Below, piece after piece: positions 35,529 through 46,242 of a DNA stretch of 64,000 nucleotides (position 1 is the first letter of the stretch; each line of letters starts with the position of its first letter). Origin of the DNA: Vibrio coralliirubri (GTDB lineage: Bacteria; Pseudomonadota; Gammaproteobacteria; Enterobacterales; Vibrionaceae); NCBI RefSeq assembly GCF_024347375.1, contig NZ_AP025470.1:1426001-1490000 (forward strand), read 5' to 3'. Made by a program: the position numbers and the translations under genes. The notes under the pieces were generated by a model. It saw only the letters and a list, made by a program, of their open reading frames with translations, ran no database searches and was not told the origin of the DNA.

Positions 35529-37223
35529 TTAAAGGCGACGAAGTTCTTCGTTTAGCATAGGTAAATCAAGCTTCTGCTCTTTGGCACATTGCTTGGCAAT
35601 ATCGTAACCTGCATCAGCATGACGCATAACGCCGGTTGCTGGGTCATTATGAAGTACGCGAGCAATACGCTGTGATGCATCTTCACTACCGTCACAACAA
35701 ATCACCATGCCTGAGTGTTGCGAGAAGCCCATACCAACGCCACCACCGTGGTGCAAAGAAACCCAAGTTGCGCCGCCCGCGGTGTTCAGAAGGGCATTCA
35801 ATAGAGGCCAATCTGATACTGCATCTGATCCATCCATCATGCCTTCTGTTTCGCGGTTCGGGCTTGCTACTGAACCTGAATCTAGGTGGTCACGACCGAT
35901 AACAACCGGTGCTTTCAGTTCGCCATTTTTGACCATTTCATTGAATGCTTGGCCTAAGCGTTCACGGTCTTTCAACCCAACCCAACAGATACGAGCTGGC
36001 AGGCCTTGGAACTGAATACGTTCACGCGCCATATCTAGCCAGTTATGTAGATGTGGGTTGTCTGGAATCAGTTCTTTTACTTTTTGGTCTGTTTTGTAGA
36101 TGTCTTCTGGGTCACCAGACAACGCAGCCCAACGGAAAGGACCAATACCTTCGCAGAATAAAGGTCGAATATAAGCCGGAACGAAACCTGGGAAATCAAA
36201 CGCGTTTTCTACGCCTTCTTCCAGTGCCATTTGGCGAATGTTATTACCGTAATCTACGGTTGCAGCGCCACGGTATTGCAGGTCTAGCATCGCTTGTACT
36301 TGAATCGCCATCGATTGTTTCGCGGCTTTCACCACTTTTGCTTCATCAATGGTGCGCTCTTGTGCGGCTTTCTCCATCGTCCAACCTTGCGGCAAGTAGC
36401 CGTTCAGAGGATCGTGGGCAGATGTTTGGTCAGTCACCACATCAGGTGTGATATTGCGTTCAACAAGCTCTGGGAATACGTCTGCGGCATTACCTAATAA
36501 GCCAACAGAGATTGGCGTGTCTGACTCTTTAATCATTGCCATCGCTTCATCTAAGCTGGTGGCTTTTTTGTCTACATAGCCAGTACGTAAGCGGTAGTCG
36601 ATTCGTGATTCATCACATTCTACGGCGATCATTGAGAAGCCAGCCATAGTAGCCGCGAGAGGTTGAGCACCACCCATGCCACCAAGACCGCCAGTTAGAA
36701 CCCACTTGCCGTTTGCTTCACCTTGGAAGTGCTTCTTGGCAATCGCGACAAATGTTTCATAAGTACCTTGAACGATGCCTTGTGAACCAATGTAGATCCA
36801 GCTGCCGGCGGTCATTTGGCCGTACATCATCAAGCCTTCTTTATCGAGCTCATTGAAGTGTTCCCAGTTCGCCCAGTGTGGAACAAGGTTCGAGTTAGCA
36901 ATTAGTACGCGAGGTGCGTTTTTATGAGTCGGGAACACGCCTACAGGTTTACCTGATTGAACAAGTAACGTTTGGTCGTCTTCTAAACGCTCTAATACTT
37001 CCACAATCTTGTCATAACATTTCCAATCACGCGCAGCGCGACCAATACCGCCATACACAACCAGTGCATGTGGGTGTTCTGCCACATCAGGGTCTAGGTT
37101 ATTCATCAGCATACGCAGTGGTGCTTCTGTTAACCAAGATTTAGCGCGTAAAGTGGTGCCATGAGGTGCGCGAATTTCGCGAGTCGTGTCGAGACGAGGG
37201 TCACTGTTGTGGTGTTCCGTCAT
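35529..37223 (-). CDS. hutU: Urocanate hydratase
   Basis: HutU hydrates urocanate to imidazolonepropionate with tightly bound NAD+. Length 564 aa, normal. Recognisable blocks are [37 protein letters not shown] (dinucleotide-binding loop), [17 protein letters not shown] and the C-terminal [20 protein letters not shown] (conserved His-Gly-rich site), with CDGS after it. Starts after AGAAGGAA. It lies between hutG and hutH in the same direction. Just upstream is a 36-bp hexanucleotide repeat at 37255-37290, which could alter the hutG-hutU spacing. Confidence 0.95.
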   Translation of the reverse strand: MTEHHNSDPRLDTTREIRAPHGTTLRAKSWLTEAPLRMLMNNLDPDVAEHPHALVVYGGIGRAARDWKCYDKIVEVLERLEDDQTLLVQSGKPVGVFPTHKNAPRVLIANSNLVPHWANWEHFNELDKEGLMMYGQMTAGSWIYIGSQGIVQGTYETFVAIAKKHFQGEANGKWVLTGGLGGMGGAQPLAATMAGFSMIAVECDESRIDYRLRTGYVDKKATSLDEAMAMIKESDTPISVGLLGNAADVFPELVERNITPDVVTDQTSAHDPLNGYLPQGWTMEKAAQERTIDEAKVVKAAKQSMAIQVQAMLDLQYRGAATVDYGNNIRQMALEEGVENAFDFPGFVPAYIRPLFCEGIGPFRWAALSGDPEDIYKTDQKVKELIPDNPHLHNWLDMARERIQFQGLPARICWVGLKDRERLGQAFNEMVKNGELKAPVVIGRDHLDSGSVASPNRETEGMMDGSDAVSDWPLLNALLNTAGGATWVSLHHGGGVGMGFSQHSGMVICCDGSEDASQRIARVLHNDPATGVMRHADAGYDIAKQCAKEQKLDLPMLNEELRRL

Positions 37224-37254
37224 TTTGGAATTCCTTCTGTTTCACGTTATATCG

Positions 37255-37290
37255 TTGTAGTTGTAGTTGTAGTTGTAGTTATAGTTATAG
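37255..37290. repeat. Hexanucleotide tandem repeat (TTGTAG x4, TTATAG x2)
   Basis: Six consecutive 6-bp units lie between the hutG stop (37296) and the hutU start (37223), in the 5' leader of hutU. Copy-number change would not shift a coding frame, but could alter spacing or RNA structure ahead of hutU. Confidence 0.95.
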
Positions 37291-37295
37291 CTGGA

Positions 37296-38324
37296 TTAGT
37301 CGCTGGCCATTGCAGAGGCAATATCCCAACACAAACGAGCCGCCAATCGAGCCGTTTGGCCATCGATGTCGTAGTCTGGGTTGTATTCCGCAATGTCCGC
37401 GATAATGAGTTTTTCACGGTGTTTGAAAATCTGTTCTAGAAAAGGAGCGAGTGCTTCATAGCTCACGCCTCTTGCCGCTGGTGCACTGACGCCCGGCGCA
37501 GTAGCTGCGGGGAAAACATCGAGGTCGATAGTAAGATAGAGGTAATCACACTCAGCGATGAATTTTTGCAACTTAACCAGTTGAGCGACTTGGTTTATTT
37601 GGGTCATGTCGCGGTCGTGTTCATACCACACGCCCAGTTGGTCAGCTTTGTTAAACAGCGCTTTGGTATTACTAGCGGCGCTAACGCCAAGACAAGCGTA
37701 ATGAAACGGCCATTGATGTATGTGGCAGTAATTACTTATCTGGTTAAAAGGCGTGCCTGAGCTCGGTTTAACATCGGCGATTTCGCTTTCAAATTCACGA
37801 AGATCAAAGTGAGCATCAAAGTTAACGATGCCGATCTTAGGATTGTGTTCTGATTGAATGTTATTCAGGTGCTCAGCGAGACCTTGAAAAGATGCCCAAG
37901 CCACTTCGTGACCACCGCCAAGGGTAATCACTTTGTTAGTTGATAGAGCAGTGGCAATCACAGATGCACACTGTTTTTGGCTGACTTCTAATTGAGCGTC
38001 ATTGCATTCGATATCACCGAGATCGGCGATGCGTGAGTCACTGTGCCAAGCCATATTCGCCAGAGCTTGGCGTATCAAGTTAGGTGCTTGTTTCGCGCCC
38101 ACGCGTCCTTTATTTCTTGCAACACCGGCATCGCTGGCAAAGCCAACTAAGGCGATAGCGCCGCCAGGAAGCTCGTTACTTAAGTCACTACTTTGTACTT
38201 GCTTGGTAATGTGATGAACGCGAGTACCGAGTGCGCCATCTTCAAGATCATTACGTCCGGTCCACACAAAGTTATGCACGGTAGTTGCGTTCTCTTGGAT
38301 ACCGTTGGATTTAGATTGAGTCAT
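37296..38324 (-). CDS. hutG: Formimidoylglutamase
   Basis: HutG of the arginase/ureohydrolase family cleaves N-formimidoyl-L-glutamate to glutamate and formamide. Mn2+-ligand motifs are visible: [23 protein letters not shown] and [19 protein letters not shown]. Length is 342 aa. The start is ATG 38324 with GAGGTG seven bases before it; it overlaps the end of hutI by 14 bp, so hutI-hutG are translationally coupled. The upstream ATG at 38369 is rejected because it lies inside hutI without a ribosome binding site. Confidence 0.95.
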   Translation of the reverse strand: MTQSKSNGIQENATTVHNFVWTGRNDLEDGALGTRVHHITKQVQSSDLSNELPGGAIALVGFASDAGVARNKGRVGAKQAPNLIRQALANMAWHSDSRIADLGDIECNDAQLEVSQKQCASVIATALSTNKVITLGGGHEVAWASFQGLAEHLNNIQSEHNPKIGIVNFDAHFDLREFESEIADVKPSSGTPFNQISNYCHIHQWPFHYACLGVSAASNTKALFNKADQLGVWYEHDRDMTQINQVAQLVKLQKFIAECDYLYLTIDLDVFPAATAPGVSAPAARGVSYEALAPFLEQIFKHREKLIIADIAEYNPDYDIDGQTARLAARLCWDIASAMASD

Positions 38325-39561
38325 GACACACCTCGCCATTAACAATGCGTTTATGCAGATGAGGAACACCGACTTGATAGCTTAGATCGGCAGGGTGGTC
38401 GATATTCCAGATAGCTAAATCTGCGGCATAACCGATTTCGACTTTTCCTTTGGTTTGTAACTCACCAATGGCAGCGGCAGCGCTACAAGTTACACCACGC
38501 AATGCTTCTTCAGGTGTCGTGCCAAACAGGGTGCAGCTCATGTTCATCATCAGCGTTAAATCAGCAAAGGGTGAAGTGCCGGGGTTTAAGTCGGTCGCTA
38601 TTGCCATTGGAATCTTGTGTTCACGAAGTAGGGCGATAGGCGGCTGTTTAGTCTCTTTCAAGAAGTAGAAAGCACCGGGTAATAAGGTCGCAATTGTGCC
38701 CGATTCCGCCAGTGCTTTTACTCCGGTTTCATCAAGGTATTCAACATGGTCAACAGAGAGTGCGCCGTATTTTGCTGCAAGTGCGCTGCCACCCATGTTC
38801 GAAAGTTGTTCAGTGTGGCCTTTAATCGCCAGCCCATGTGCTTTCGCAGCTGCAAAGACGCGTTCGGTTTGTTCTAGGTTGAAGCCGATAGATTCGCAGA
38901 ACACGTCAACGGCATCGGCGAGCCCTTGCTCTGCAGCTTTAGGAATGATCTCTTGGCAAACCAGATCAATATAGCTGTCCGGTTGTTCTTTATATTCAGG
39001 TGGCACAGCATGCGCTGCAAGGAGAGTGGTGGTGATTTTAATGCGGCGATGATTCTCTAACGCTTTGGCTGCACGCAGCATCTTGAGCTCATCTTCAAGT
39101 GTTAAACCATAGCCCGATTTTACTTCGATGCTGGTGACGCCACTTCTTAGTAGGCCATCGAGTCTAGGTAGCGCCATTTCAACCAGTTCAGATTCTTGTG
39201 CTGCGCGTGTTGCAGTGACTGTCGCAAGAATCCCGCCGCCTTGTTTGGCGATGTCGGTGTAAGAGACACCATTCAAACGCTGCTCAAACTCGTTGGCGCG
39301 ATTACCTGCAAATACGAGATGTGTGTGGCAATCAATCAGCCCCGGGGTAACAAGTTTGTTCTTGCAATCATAGGTGATGTAATCCGCAGAGCCATCAGTG
39401 CTCGGTTGTTCTACCTCAGAAGCATGTGCCTCGTGGTTTGAACAATAGATAGACACGATCTTACCGTCTTCGATAACGATATCTTGAGGGGAAGAGGGCT
39501 GATAACCGTCGGCTCCCGAACTCATGGAGACCACTCGTGCGTTTTTGAGGATCAAATTCAT
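38311..39561 (-). CDS. hutI: Imidazolonepropionase
   Basis: HutI hydrolyses 4-imidazolone-5-propionate to N-formimidoyl-glutamate. It is an amidohydrolase with metal ligands in [36 protein letters not shown] and [13 protein letters not shown]. About 416 aa, normal. ATG 39561 is preferred; a GTG two codons upstream overlaps the AGGTGA ribosome binding site. First gene of hutI-hutG-hutU-hutH, about 30 bp downstream of a perfect TGTATATACA palindrome, the likely HutC site. Confidence 0.95.
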   Translation of the reverse strand: MNLILKNARVVSMSSGADGYQPSSPQDIVIEDGKIVSIYCSNHEAHASEVEQPSTDGSADYITYDCKNKLVTPGLIDCHTHLVFAGNRANEFEQRLNGVSYTDIAKQGGGILATVTATRAAQESELVEMALPRLDGLLRSGVTSIEVKSGYGLTLEDELKMLRAAKALENHRRIKITTTLLAAHAVPPEYKEQPDSYIDLVCQEIIPKAAEQGLADAVDVFCESIGFNLEQTERVFAAAKAHGLAIKGHTEQLSNMGGSALAAKYGALSVDHVEYLDETGVKALAESGTIATLLPGAFYFLKETKQPPIALLREHKIPMAIATDLNPGTSPFADLTLMMNMSCTLFGTTPEEALRGVTCSAAAAIGELQTKGKVEIGYAADLAIWNIDHPADLSYQVGVPHLHKRIVNGEVCHDSI

Positions 39562-39590
39562 AATCACCTAGATCTTTGCTAAACATTAAA

Positions 39591-39600
39591 TGTATATACA
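39591..39600. promoter_or_regulatory. Probable HutC operator upstream of hutI
   Basis: TGTATATACA is a perfect 10-bp palindrome in the short spacer between hutC and hutI. HutC-type GntR repressors bind TGTATATACA-like palindromes in other gamma-proteobacteria (established knowledge). Position between regulator and target supports the assignment. Confidence 0.7.
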
Positions 39601-39674
39601 AATAAATAGGCTAAACGCTGACCCGAATCAAGTTGATGTTGCAAAAATGTGATCGGCGATCAGGATGATGTTCT

Positions 39675-40388
39675 TTAATCTAGAAGTATCTTGGAGCTTA
39701 ATTTGTACCTAGAGCCAGGATGGTAGAGCAATGCAAAGCTGATGAGGCGTTCTTTGCTCCATGTTCTTCTATTCAAAAGAAGGCAAGGCTCTGATTCAGA
39801 TAGCTTTAGTGACGTTCTGATTTGAGAGTCTGGAATAATGGCTTCAACCGTGTGCTCGATAGCACTTAACGGGCAGCTTTTTGAAAGATATTCGTTGGGT
39901 GTAGAGGTTGAAAAGTCTTGCTCTAGGTATTTTGGAGCGGCTTGAGAATTCACCCAACGCGCTTCCAATTGTATCGGCGCATTGTCCGCAAAGTGGATGA
40001 TTTCACTATAGAAGACCTCTGCGTTAATCATCACACCTAACCGCGTAGCCGTGCTTTCATCAGCCTTGATACTATCGTGCTTGATAACTTGGCTAGTATA
40101 CGTTTGGCCACGGTCTTTGATCTCTTGCGCGATGTTGTTGATATCAAGCAGCGGAGATTGCGCCTTTTCATCGGGTTCACAAACAAATGTACCCAGTCTT
40201 GGCTTCCTGATGAGCTTGCCTTCAGACACAAGATCGCGAATGGCTTTATTGACTGTCATTCTACTCACATTGAACTGCTCGGTGAGTTCAAGTTCGGTGG
40301 TGATTTGATAACCCACCGGCCAGTGACCATTGGTAATTTTGTCGTCTATGAACTGTTTTATCTGAAGGTAGAGCGGCGCTTTCGACAT
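39675..40388 (-). CDS. hutC: Histidine utilization repressor HutC (GntR family)
   Basis: A 237-aa GntR/HutC regulator. An N-terminal winged helix lies at about residues 3-70 (LYLQIKQFIDDKITNGHWPV ... FNVSRMTVNKAIRDLVSEGK), and a UTRA effector domain at about 90-235. In characterised relatives urocanate releases the repressor from hut promoters. It lies immediately upstream of hutI on the same strand. A likely self-control site is the GACTATACAAATAG sequence at about 40403-40416, which holds one TATACA half site; this is weaker than the palindrome before hutI. Confidence 0.92.
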   Translation of the reverse strand: MSKAPLYLQIKQFIDDKITNGHWPVGYQITTELELTEQFNVSRMTVNKAIRDLVSEGKLIRKPRLGTFVCEPDEKAQSPLLDINNIAQEIKDRGQTYTSQVIKHDSIKADESTATRLGVMINAEVFYSEIIHFADNAPIQLEARWVNSQAAPKYLEQDFSTSTPNEYLSKSCPLSAIEHTVEAIIPDSQIRTSLKLSESEPCLLLNRRTWSKERLISFALLYHPGSRYKLSSKILLD

Positions 40389-40569
40389 AATGAAACCTTA
40401 TTTGACTATACAAATAGAGTAACGGAATTTTTAACGATTTCAACATTTCCTCGGGCAATGTGACCTTATTCAACATAGATGGGGCAAATTGCTTGATTCT
40501 GTGAGGCAAGTGTCGCAAATTGTCACGCAATAACTATTCGTAAATCAGATAATTAGAAAGGGAAATAAT

Positions 40570-41313
40570 ATGTTTAAGAAATTAAAGGCCTCGTTGGGCA
40601 TCGGTGCAGCAAAAGTTGATACTGTCTTAGATAATATTGAAGTTTTCCAAGGTGGAGAGTTGTCTGGCAATGTTCACATTGTTGGTGGCGACGTTGAGCA
40701 ACAAATCGACCTGATTAACTTGGTTCTCAACACAGAAGTAAAAGTCGAAACGGAAGACAGCACCAGCTACGAAACTTTTTCACTGGGTCGTATTCAAGCC
40801 GTTGAGCCTTTCGTGATCCAACCAGGTGAAACCAAATTGGTGCCATTCCGTCTTAAGTTAAATGATGAAACGCCAGTCACCGCCTTGAACGCACAAATGA
40901 ACCAATGCCATGTGTGGGTTGAAACCAACCTAGATATCGGCTTCGCGATTGATCCTAAAGACCGTGATTTCATTTCCGTTCATCCACTGCCAACAGTCGC
41001 TAAAATTATCCAAGGTGTGGAAGCATCGGGCATGGCAATGGTGAAAGCAGACGTCGAGAAGGGCTTCTTGAAAGGCAACAGCTTTGCTTCTCGCTCCGGC
41101 TGTTACCAAGAGATCGAATTTCGCAGCGGTGGCTTTATGAATAACAAAGAGATCGAGTTGTCATTCATCGTTGAAGGTTCAATGGTTCACTGCCTAGCAG
41201 AAATCGACCGCTCAATGAGCTTCCGTGGCGACCAATACATCTCATTCAGCTTGCCAGCTAACGCGGCCGACTCAGACATCCGCAACGCTGTATCAAGAAT
41301 CATGAGTGCGTAG
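40570..41313 (+). CDS. Spo0M-family (arrestin-like) protein
   Basis: The 247-aa protein begins MFKKLKASLGIGAAKVDTVL and contains YQGGELSG-type (VFQGGELSGNVHIVGGDVEQ) and GYTQEIEFR-like (CYQEIEFRSGG) blocks of the Spo0M family. The fold is two beta-sandwich arrestin-like domains (about 10-125 and 130-245). In Bacillus Spo0M affects sporulation control; in Vibrio the role is unknown. Soluble, cytoplasmic. Ribosome binding site AGAAAGGG before ATG 40570. A clear terminator follows, so it is monocistronic. Confidence 0.9.
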   Translation: MFKKLKASLGIGAAKVDTVLDNIEVFQGGELSGNVHIVGGDVEQQIDLINLVLNTEVKVETEDSTSYETFSLGRIQAVEPFVIQPGETKLVPFRLKLNDETPVTALNAQMNQCHVWVETNLDIGFAIDPKDRDFISVHPLPTVAKIIQGVEASGMAMVKADVEKGFLKGNSFASRSGCYQEIEFRSGGFMNNKEIELSFIVEGSMVHCLAEIDRSMSFRGDQYISFSLPANAADSDIRNAVSRIMSA

Positions 41314-41366
41314 TTACCTCTCTGTTAGCTGTCGCTCTGTCTATTAATAGAGACAATACGATTTCT

Positions 41367-41395
41367 AAAGCCGAACTTAACCGTTCGGCTTTCTT
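41367..41395. terminator. Terminator hairpin after spo0M
   Basis: AAAGCCGAAC / GTTCGGCTTT with a 6-nt loop, then CTTG. It lies between the convergent Spo0M and DUF3187 genes. Confidence 0.85.
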
Positions 41396-41427
41396 GTTTC
41401 TACTATCTGTCCCGTCTTGAAATGGGT

Positions 41428-42417
41428 TTACCACTGGTGCCGATAGGCCAATTGAAAAGCAACATCGGTGGAGTTGTCCATATTGAAGACGTTCTCGATT
41501 ATGGATATCTCAACTGCCGAGCGTTGCATCAGATAGCGATAGCCAAACATCATTTCATTCGCGGCTTCTGAAAACTCAGTGTCACCATCTTCTGCGCCTT
41601 CATACCAACGGTATTCAAGGTGCAACTCATGGTTTTCAAATAGCGTGAGTTGATAGCCGCCCATCCATGACCATGTCGTCTTCTTATGTGAAAAGCTATT
41701 CTCCGCTTCTCTACTAGACTGATTCGCTAACCCTAAGCTGGTATAGAAGGTATTGATGTCGAGTTGGTATGCATAGTTGAGTTGAGCGCTTTGTTCGGTG
41801 CTGTTTCCCTTAAATGCACCGTGGCTGACGTTGTTATGATAAAGCGAGACGCCAAAAGATAAGCCGTGGTTTTCTATATCTATGATCTGATATTGGGTGT
41901 AGAGCGTGAAAGCGCTAGTTAATGTGTCGCCGGAGAAGTCTCGATTATTGACGCCATGGTCTGGTGCATAGATGTCGAATTGGTGTCTGTCTTTCTGATC
42001 TCGACCCGCTTGGTCGATGCTAAATAGGTCGTGAAAGTTAATGGTAATTTTGTCGAGATGATTATTGGCGGCGTATAACCAGCGGTAATTGAGTTCAACT
42101 TGCCATGCTTTGGTCAATTGCCATCGTAGGCCTGTTTGAAGTTGGTTTTGATAATAGTCTAAGTGATAGTCGTGAGAGTGGGCCCAGATACTCGCGGCAG
42201 TTAAGGCTGTAAATACTTCAACCTTATTCTCTTCAAGAGGGAAGCCTGAACGGAGCGACGGGGTGAGGCGAACCGACTGCAGTGGTGCTTGGGTATAACT
42301 GATTAAGGGGCCGTAATCTTTGTTGGCCCATGCGTTTGGCGCAGAAAACATGGCGGCTATTATTAGCGGTAAAGGTCGTATGAGCGATATACAAGTAGCC
42401 CGTTTCTCCATATGCAC
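41428..42417 (-). CDS. DUF3187-like outer-membrane beta-barrel protein
   Basis: A 329-aa protein with a signal peptide (residues 1-31; LIIAAMFSAPNAWA|N) followed by alternating amphipathic beta strands rich in aromatic residues (TGLRWQLTKAWQVELNYRWL, FGVSLYHNNVSHG, HELHLEYRWYEGAED, AFQLAYRHQW). It ends in a typical barrel pattern with a C-terminal aromatic residue (Trp), so I place it in the outer membrane. The first residues (DYGPLISYTQAPLQSVRLTP) match the DUF3187 start. Function unknown. ATG 42417; ATG 42411 (MEKRA) is a possible alternative start. Confidence 0.75.
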   Translation of the reverse strand: MHMEKRATCISLIRPLPLIIAAMFSAPNAWANKDYGPLISYTQAPLQSVRLTPSLRSGFPLEENKVEVFTALTAASIWAHSHDYHLDYYQNQLQTGLRWQLTKAWQVELNYRWLYAANNHLDKITINFHDLFSIDQAGRDQKDRHQFDIYAPDHGVNNRDFSGDTLTSAFTLYTQYQIIDIENHGLSFGVSLYHNNVSHGAFKGNSTEQSAQLNYAYQLDINTFYTSLGLANQSSREAENSFSHKKTTWSWMGGYQLTLFENHELHLEYRWYEGAEDGDTEFSEAANEMMFGYRYLMQRSAVEISIIENVFNMDNSTDVAFQLAYRHQW

Positions 42418-42812
42418 CTCATCTGCATTCCGTTGCTTCTATATAGCTTAGTTCTAAATAACTAGTTTGTAAGAGATAAGTTGGATGAGCGAATTCGGAA
42501 CAGGAGGGTGCAGTTGTTTAGTTGATGCAGCTTGGTAATTAAAGAGGATTAGAAGAGCAGGTAAGTCACCACAGCATGGTTAACCTCACCAAACGAAGCC
42601 GTTGGAGAGCTTGCGGGTTCGCTCTGTCATTGTCATTTCATATAATTTCGTTACAATGTTCGGCTACTCACAAGTGGGGCATCTGTATTTGCTTCTATGT
42701 GGGTATATTTATTATGCATATATCCCCAATCAGCGTACCCGTTGATTGAAAGACATATATTAAACATTTTCATGTGTTGCTTGGTGTGCAACACCACTGT
42801 AAAGGACAAATA
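42418..42812. other. Divergent promoter/leader region of thrS, no gene seen
   Basis: A TTGTCA (42630-42635) and TACAAT (42652-42657) with 16-bp spacing form a good sigma70 promoter for thrS. The leader of about 150 nt contains the hairpin GTGTTGC / GCAACAC at 42774-42794, just before the thrS ribosome binding site. E. coli thrS is translationally self-regulated by structured leader RNA; the hairpin could play that part here (inference). Confidence 0.5.
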
Positions 42813-44741
42813 ATGCCAATTATTACTCTTCCTGACGGTAGTCAGCGTCAATTTGACAACCCTGTATCAACTCTAGATGTTGCCCTATCAATCGGTCCTG
42901 GTCTTGCGAAAGCAACCATTGCTGGTCGTGTAGACGGCGAGCGTGTTGATGCTTGTGATCTTATCGAAAACGATGCAAGCCTAGAAATCATCACAGCTAA
43001 AGATGAAGTTGATGGCCTTGAGATCGTTCGTCACTCTTGTGCTCACCTTTTAGGCCACGCGGTTAAGCAGCTTTTTCCAGAAGCGAAAATGGCGATCGGT
43101 CCTACTATCGATAACGGTTTCTACTACGATATCGACCTTGAGCATTCTCTAACGCAAGAAGATCTAGAAAAGATCGAAAAGCGCATGAAAGAGCTAGCGA
43201 AGACCAAGTACCAGGTTGTTAAGAAGAAAGTTAGCTGGCAGGAAGCGCGCGACGCATTCGAAGCTCGCGGCGAGACTTACAAGATTGAAATCTTGGACGA
43301 GAACGTTTCTAAAGACGATCGTCCAGGCCTGTACCATCACGAAGAATATATCGATATGTGTCGTGGTCCACACGTGCCTAACATGAGCTTCTGTCAACAC
43401 TTCACTCTACTTAACGTTGCGGGTGCTTACTGGCGTGGTAACAGTGACAACAAGATGCTTCAACGTATCTACGGTACTGCATTCCACGACAAGAAGGCGC
43501 TTAAAGCTCACCTTGTGCGTCTAGAAGAAGCGGCTAAACGTGACCACCGTAAAATCGGTAAAGCGCTTGACCTATTCCACATGCAGCAAGAAGCACCAGG
43601 CATGGTGTTCTGGCACCACAACGGTTGGACTATCTTCCGTGAGCTAGAAGTATTTATTCGTCAAAAACTGACTGAGTACGATTACCAAGAAGTTAAAGGC
43701 CCATTAATGATGGACCGTGTTCTTTGGGAACGCTCTGGTCACTGGGATAAGTACGCTGAAGCGATGTTCACTACTTCTTCAGAGAACCGTGAATACGCTA
43801 TCAAGCCAATGAACTGTCCTGGTCACGTTCAAATCTTCAACCAAGGTTTGAAATCTTACCGTGATCTACCGCTACGTATGGCTGAGTTCGGCTCATGTCA
43901 CCGTAACGAGCCGTCTGGCGCACTTCACGGCATTATGCGTGTTCGTGGCTTCACTCAAGATGATGCTCACGTATTCTGTACTGAAGACCAAGTTCAACAA
44001 GAAGTTAAAGCTTGTATTGAAATGGTTTACGATACTTACACAACTTTCGGCTTCGAAAGCATCGTTGTTAAGCTATCTACTCGTCCAGAACAGCGTGTAG
44101 GTTCAGACGAAATGTGGGACCGTGCAGAGGCTGACCTTAAGCAAGCGCTAGAGGCAATGGACATTGCATACGAGATTCAAGAAGGCGAGGGTGCGTTCTA
44201 CGGACCTAAGATTGAATTTACTTTGCATGATTGTTTGGACCGCGCTTGGCAATGTGGTACAGTGCAGCTCGATTTTGCATTACCAGAACGTTTAGGTGCT
44301 ACTTACGTAGGTGAAGATAACGAGCGTCACACGCCAGTTATGATCCACCGCGCGATTTTAGGTTCACTAGAACGCTTCATCGGTATTCTTATTGAAGAAT
44401 ACGCTGGCTTCTTCCCAACGTGGTTGGCGCCAGAACAAGCAGTTGTAATGGGCATTACAGACAAACAGTCTGAATATGTACAAGAAATTACGAAAAAACT
44501 GCAAAAAAGTGGATTTAGAGTCAAAGCAGACTTGAGAAATGAGAAGATTGGCTTTAAAATCCGCGAACATACTTTGAAACGTGTACCGTTCATGCTTGTG
44601 TGTGGTGACCAAGAAATGGAAGCCGGCGAAATTGCAGTACGTACACGTAAAGGTAAGGACCTTGGCAAATTTAAAGTGGATGACTTTATTTCATACATCC
44701 AAGCCGAGGTTTCAAGCCGTAAGCTCAATCTGGAGGAATAG
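42813..44741 (+). CDS. thrS: Threonyl-tRNA synthetase
   Basis: 642 aa, exactly the E. coli length. Domains: TGS (about 1-61), editing N2 with [11 protein letters not shown] (HxxxH) and the distal CRGPHVP, class II catalytic core (about 240-535) with [40 protein letters not shown] and motif 3 [15 protein letters not shown], then anticodon-binding domain. The ATG at 42813 follows AAAGGAC; a GTG at 42774 is in the leader. The stop (44739-44741) is two bases before the infC start, with the infC ribosome binding site inside the thrS end. Confidence 0.97.
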   Translation: MPIITLPDGSQRQFDNPVSTLDVALSIGPGLAKATIAGRVDGERVDACDLIENDASLEIITAKDEVDGLEIVRHSCAHLLGHAVKQLFPEAKMAIGPTIDNGFYYDIDLEHSLTQEDLEKIEKRMKELAKTKYQVVKKKVSWQEARDAFEARGETYKIEILDENVSKDDRPGLYHHEEYIDMCRGPHVPNMSFCQHFTLLNVAGAYWRGNSDNKMLQRIYGTAFHDKKALKAHLVRLEEAAKRDHRKIGKALDLFHMQQEAPGMVFWHHNGWTIFRELEVFIRQKLTEYDYQEVKGPLMMDRVLWERSGHWDKYAEAMFTTSSENREYAIKPMNCPGHVQIFNQGLKSYRDLPLRMAEFGSCHRNEPSGALHGIMRVRGFTQDDAHVFCTEDQVQQEVKACIEMVYDTYTTFGFESIVVKLSTRPEQRVGSDEMWDRAEADLKQALEAMDIAYEIQEGEGAFYGPKIEFTLHDCLDRAWQCGTVQLDFALPERLGATYVGEDNERHTPVMIHRAILGSLERFIGILIEEYAGFFPTWLAPEQAVVMGITDKQSEYVQEITKKLQKSGFRVKADLRNEKIGFKIREHTLKRVPFMLVCGDQEMEAGEIAVRTRKGKDLGKFKVDDFISYIQAEVSSRKLNLEE

Positions 44742-44743
44742 CT

Positions 44744-45295
44744 ATTAAAGGCGGAAGACGTGGCCAACAACCGGCCAAACAAAACCAGCACCGTTTAAAC
44801 GGTGACATTCGTGGCGTTCGTGAAGTGCGTCTAACTGGCGCAGACGGCGAAGCTGTTGGTGTAGTATCAATCGCTGAAGCGATGGAAGCTGCAAATGAAG
44901 CTGGTATGGATCTTGTAGAGATCAGCCCTAACGCCGAGCCGCCAGTTTGTCGTGTGATGGACTACGGTAAGTTCCTCTTCGAGAAGAGCAAAGCTGCGAA
45001 AGAGCAGAAGAAGAAGCAAAAGCAGGTTCAGATCAAGGAAATTAAATTCCGACCTGGAACTGATATTGGAGACTATCAGGTAAAACTACGCAACCTGACT
45101 GGTTTCCTAGAAGACGGCAACAAAGTGAAGGTAACAATTCGCTTCCGTGGCCGCGAAATGGCTCACCAAGAAATCGGTGTTGACGTTCTTAATCGTTTGA
45201 AAGCGGATACTGAAGAATTTGCAGTTGTCGAATCTTTCCCAACGAGAATTGAAGGTCGCCAGATGATCATGGTGTTGGCCCCTAAAAAGAAGTAA
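44744..45295 (+). CDS. infC: Translation initiation factor IF-3, ATT start
   Basis: IF-3 discriminates start codons and initiator tRNA on the 30S subunit. The frame opens [19 protein letters not shown] with an ATT codon at 44744-44746, preceded by GGAGGA inside the last thrS codons. The rare ATT start is the conserved self-regulation device of infC in E. coli and relatives. An ATG-based start would lose the N-terminal ~28 residues. Length is 183 aa; N-domain to about residue 80, basic [19 protein letters not shown] linker, C-domain to the end ([12 protein letters not shown]). Cotranscribed with thrS. Confidence 0.95.
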   Translation: MKGGRRGQQPAKQNQHRLNGDIRGVREVRLTGADGEAVGVVSIAEAMEAANEAGMDLVEISPNAEPPVCRVMDYGKFLFEKSKAAKEQKKKQKQVQIKEIKFRPGTDIGDYQVKLRNLTGFLEDGNKVKVTIRFRGREMAHQEIGVDVLNRLKADTEEFAVVESFPTRIEGRQMIMVLAPKKK

Positions 45296-45317
45296 TTAAC
45301 GGCTTTGCAAGTAATTG

Positions 45318-45348
45318 AACCCTGCAGCCTCAGGTTGCGGGGTTTTAT
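45318..45348 (+). terminator. Terminator/attenuator between infC and rpmI
   Basis: AACCCTGCAGCCTCAGGTTGCGGGG followed by TTTTATT. It lies in the leader of rpmI-rplT, where L20 control acts in E. coli. Confidence 0.75.
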
Positions 45349-45399
45349 TCGCCCTAATTACTATGTTATTAACAACTCAACAATGCGGAGTTATTCATC

Positions 45400-45594
45400 A
45401 TGCCTAAGATGAAAACCAACAAAGGTGCTGCTAAGCGTTTCCAGAAAACTGCTGGTGGTATTAAGTTTAAGCACGCTGGTAAACGTCACATCCTGACTAA
45501 GCGTACTACTAAGAACAAGCGTCAGCTACGTCCGAACTCGATCCTTCCTAAATGTGAAGTTGCTCAAGTTCTACGTATGATGCCATACGCTTAA
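45400..45594 (+). CDS. rpmI: 50S ribosomal protein L35
   Basis: A 64-aa basic protein with the conserved [20 protein letters not shown] start and the [15 protein letters not shown] region. ATG after TGCGGAG. Standard infC-rpmI-rplT order. In E. coli, L20 represses this gene through the leader RNA. Confidence 0.97.
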   Translation: MPKMKTNKGAAKRFQKTAGGIKFKHAGKRHILTKRTTKNKRQLRPNSILPKCEVAQVLRMMPYA

Positions 45595-45636
45595 TTCTTT
45601 TTAGTTTATAAATTCGTTTAGTTTAGGAGAAGCATA

Positions 45637-45990
45637 ATGCCTCGCGTAAAACGTGGTGTACAAGCTCGTGCACGTCATAAGAAAGTTCTAAAACAAGCTA
45701 AAGGTTACTACGGAGCACGTTCACGTGTTTACCGCGTAGCTTTCCAAGCAGTTACCAAAGCTGGTCAATACGCTTACCGTGACCGTCGCAACAAGAAACG
45801 TCAATTCCGTCAACTTTGGATTGCACGTATCAACGCGGCATCTCGTCAAAATGGTCTATCTTACAGCCGTTTCATCAATGGCCTTAAGAAAGCATCTATC
45901 GAGATCGACCGTAAGATTCTTGCTGACATCGCAGTATTCGACAAAGCAGCATTTGCTGTTCTAGTTGAAAAAGCGAAAGCATCTCTATAA
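45637..45990 (+). CDS. rplT: 50S ribosomal protein L20
   Basis: A 117-aa rRNA-binding assembly protein: [20 protein letters not shown], then [19 protein letters not shown], and [20 protein letters not shown], all canonical. Ribosome binding site TAGGAG. 42 bp after rpmI and followed by a strong terminator. In E. coli it feeds back on rpmI translation. Confidence 0.97.
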   Translation: MPRVKRGVQARARHKKVLKQAKGYYGARSRVYRVAFQAVTKAGQYAYRDRRNKKRQFRQLWIARINAASRQNGLSYSRFINGLKKASIEIDRKILADIAVFDKAAFAVLVEKAKASL

Positions 45991-46015
45991 TTTAGAGTTA
46001 GCTTAAAGGTTTAAG

Positions 46016-46044
46016 AAAAGGAGAACTTCGGTTCTCCTTTTTTA
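46016..46044 (+). terminator. rplT terminator
   Basis: AAAAGGAGAAC-TTCG-GTTCTCCTTTTTT: a perfect stem with an ultra-stable TTCG loop and a T-run, 26 bp after the stop. Confidence 0.95.
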
Positions 46045-46072
46045 TTGCCTGTAATTTAGCTTTGCCATATTC

Positions 46073-46163
<91 letters not shown>

Positions 46164-46242
46164 CCTAATTTTTATTCGCTTGAACACGCATTCTGGTATA
46201 TAAACATCTACCTAACCTTTAAATGTTAAGCGACCGAGATAA

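Noticed and set aside
35529-37223. Long antisense ORFs on the plus strand across hutU, hutH and ydiJ
   Set aside because: They lack ribosome binding sites and known motifs and mirror the codon pattern of the real genes.
37161-37439. Plus-strand ORFs over the hutG-hutU junction with poly-Val or Cys/Ser runs
   Set aside because: They are artefacts of the hexanucleotide repeat on the strand opposite to hutU and hutG.
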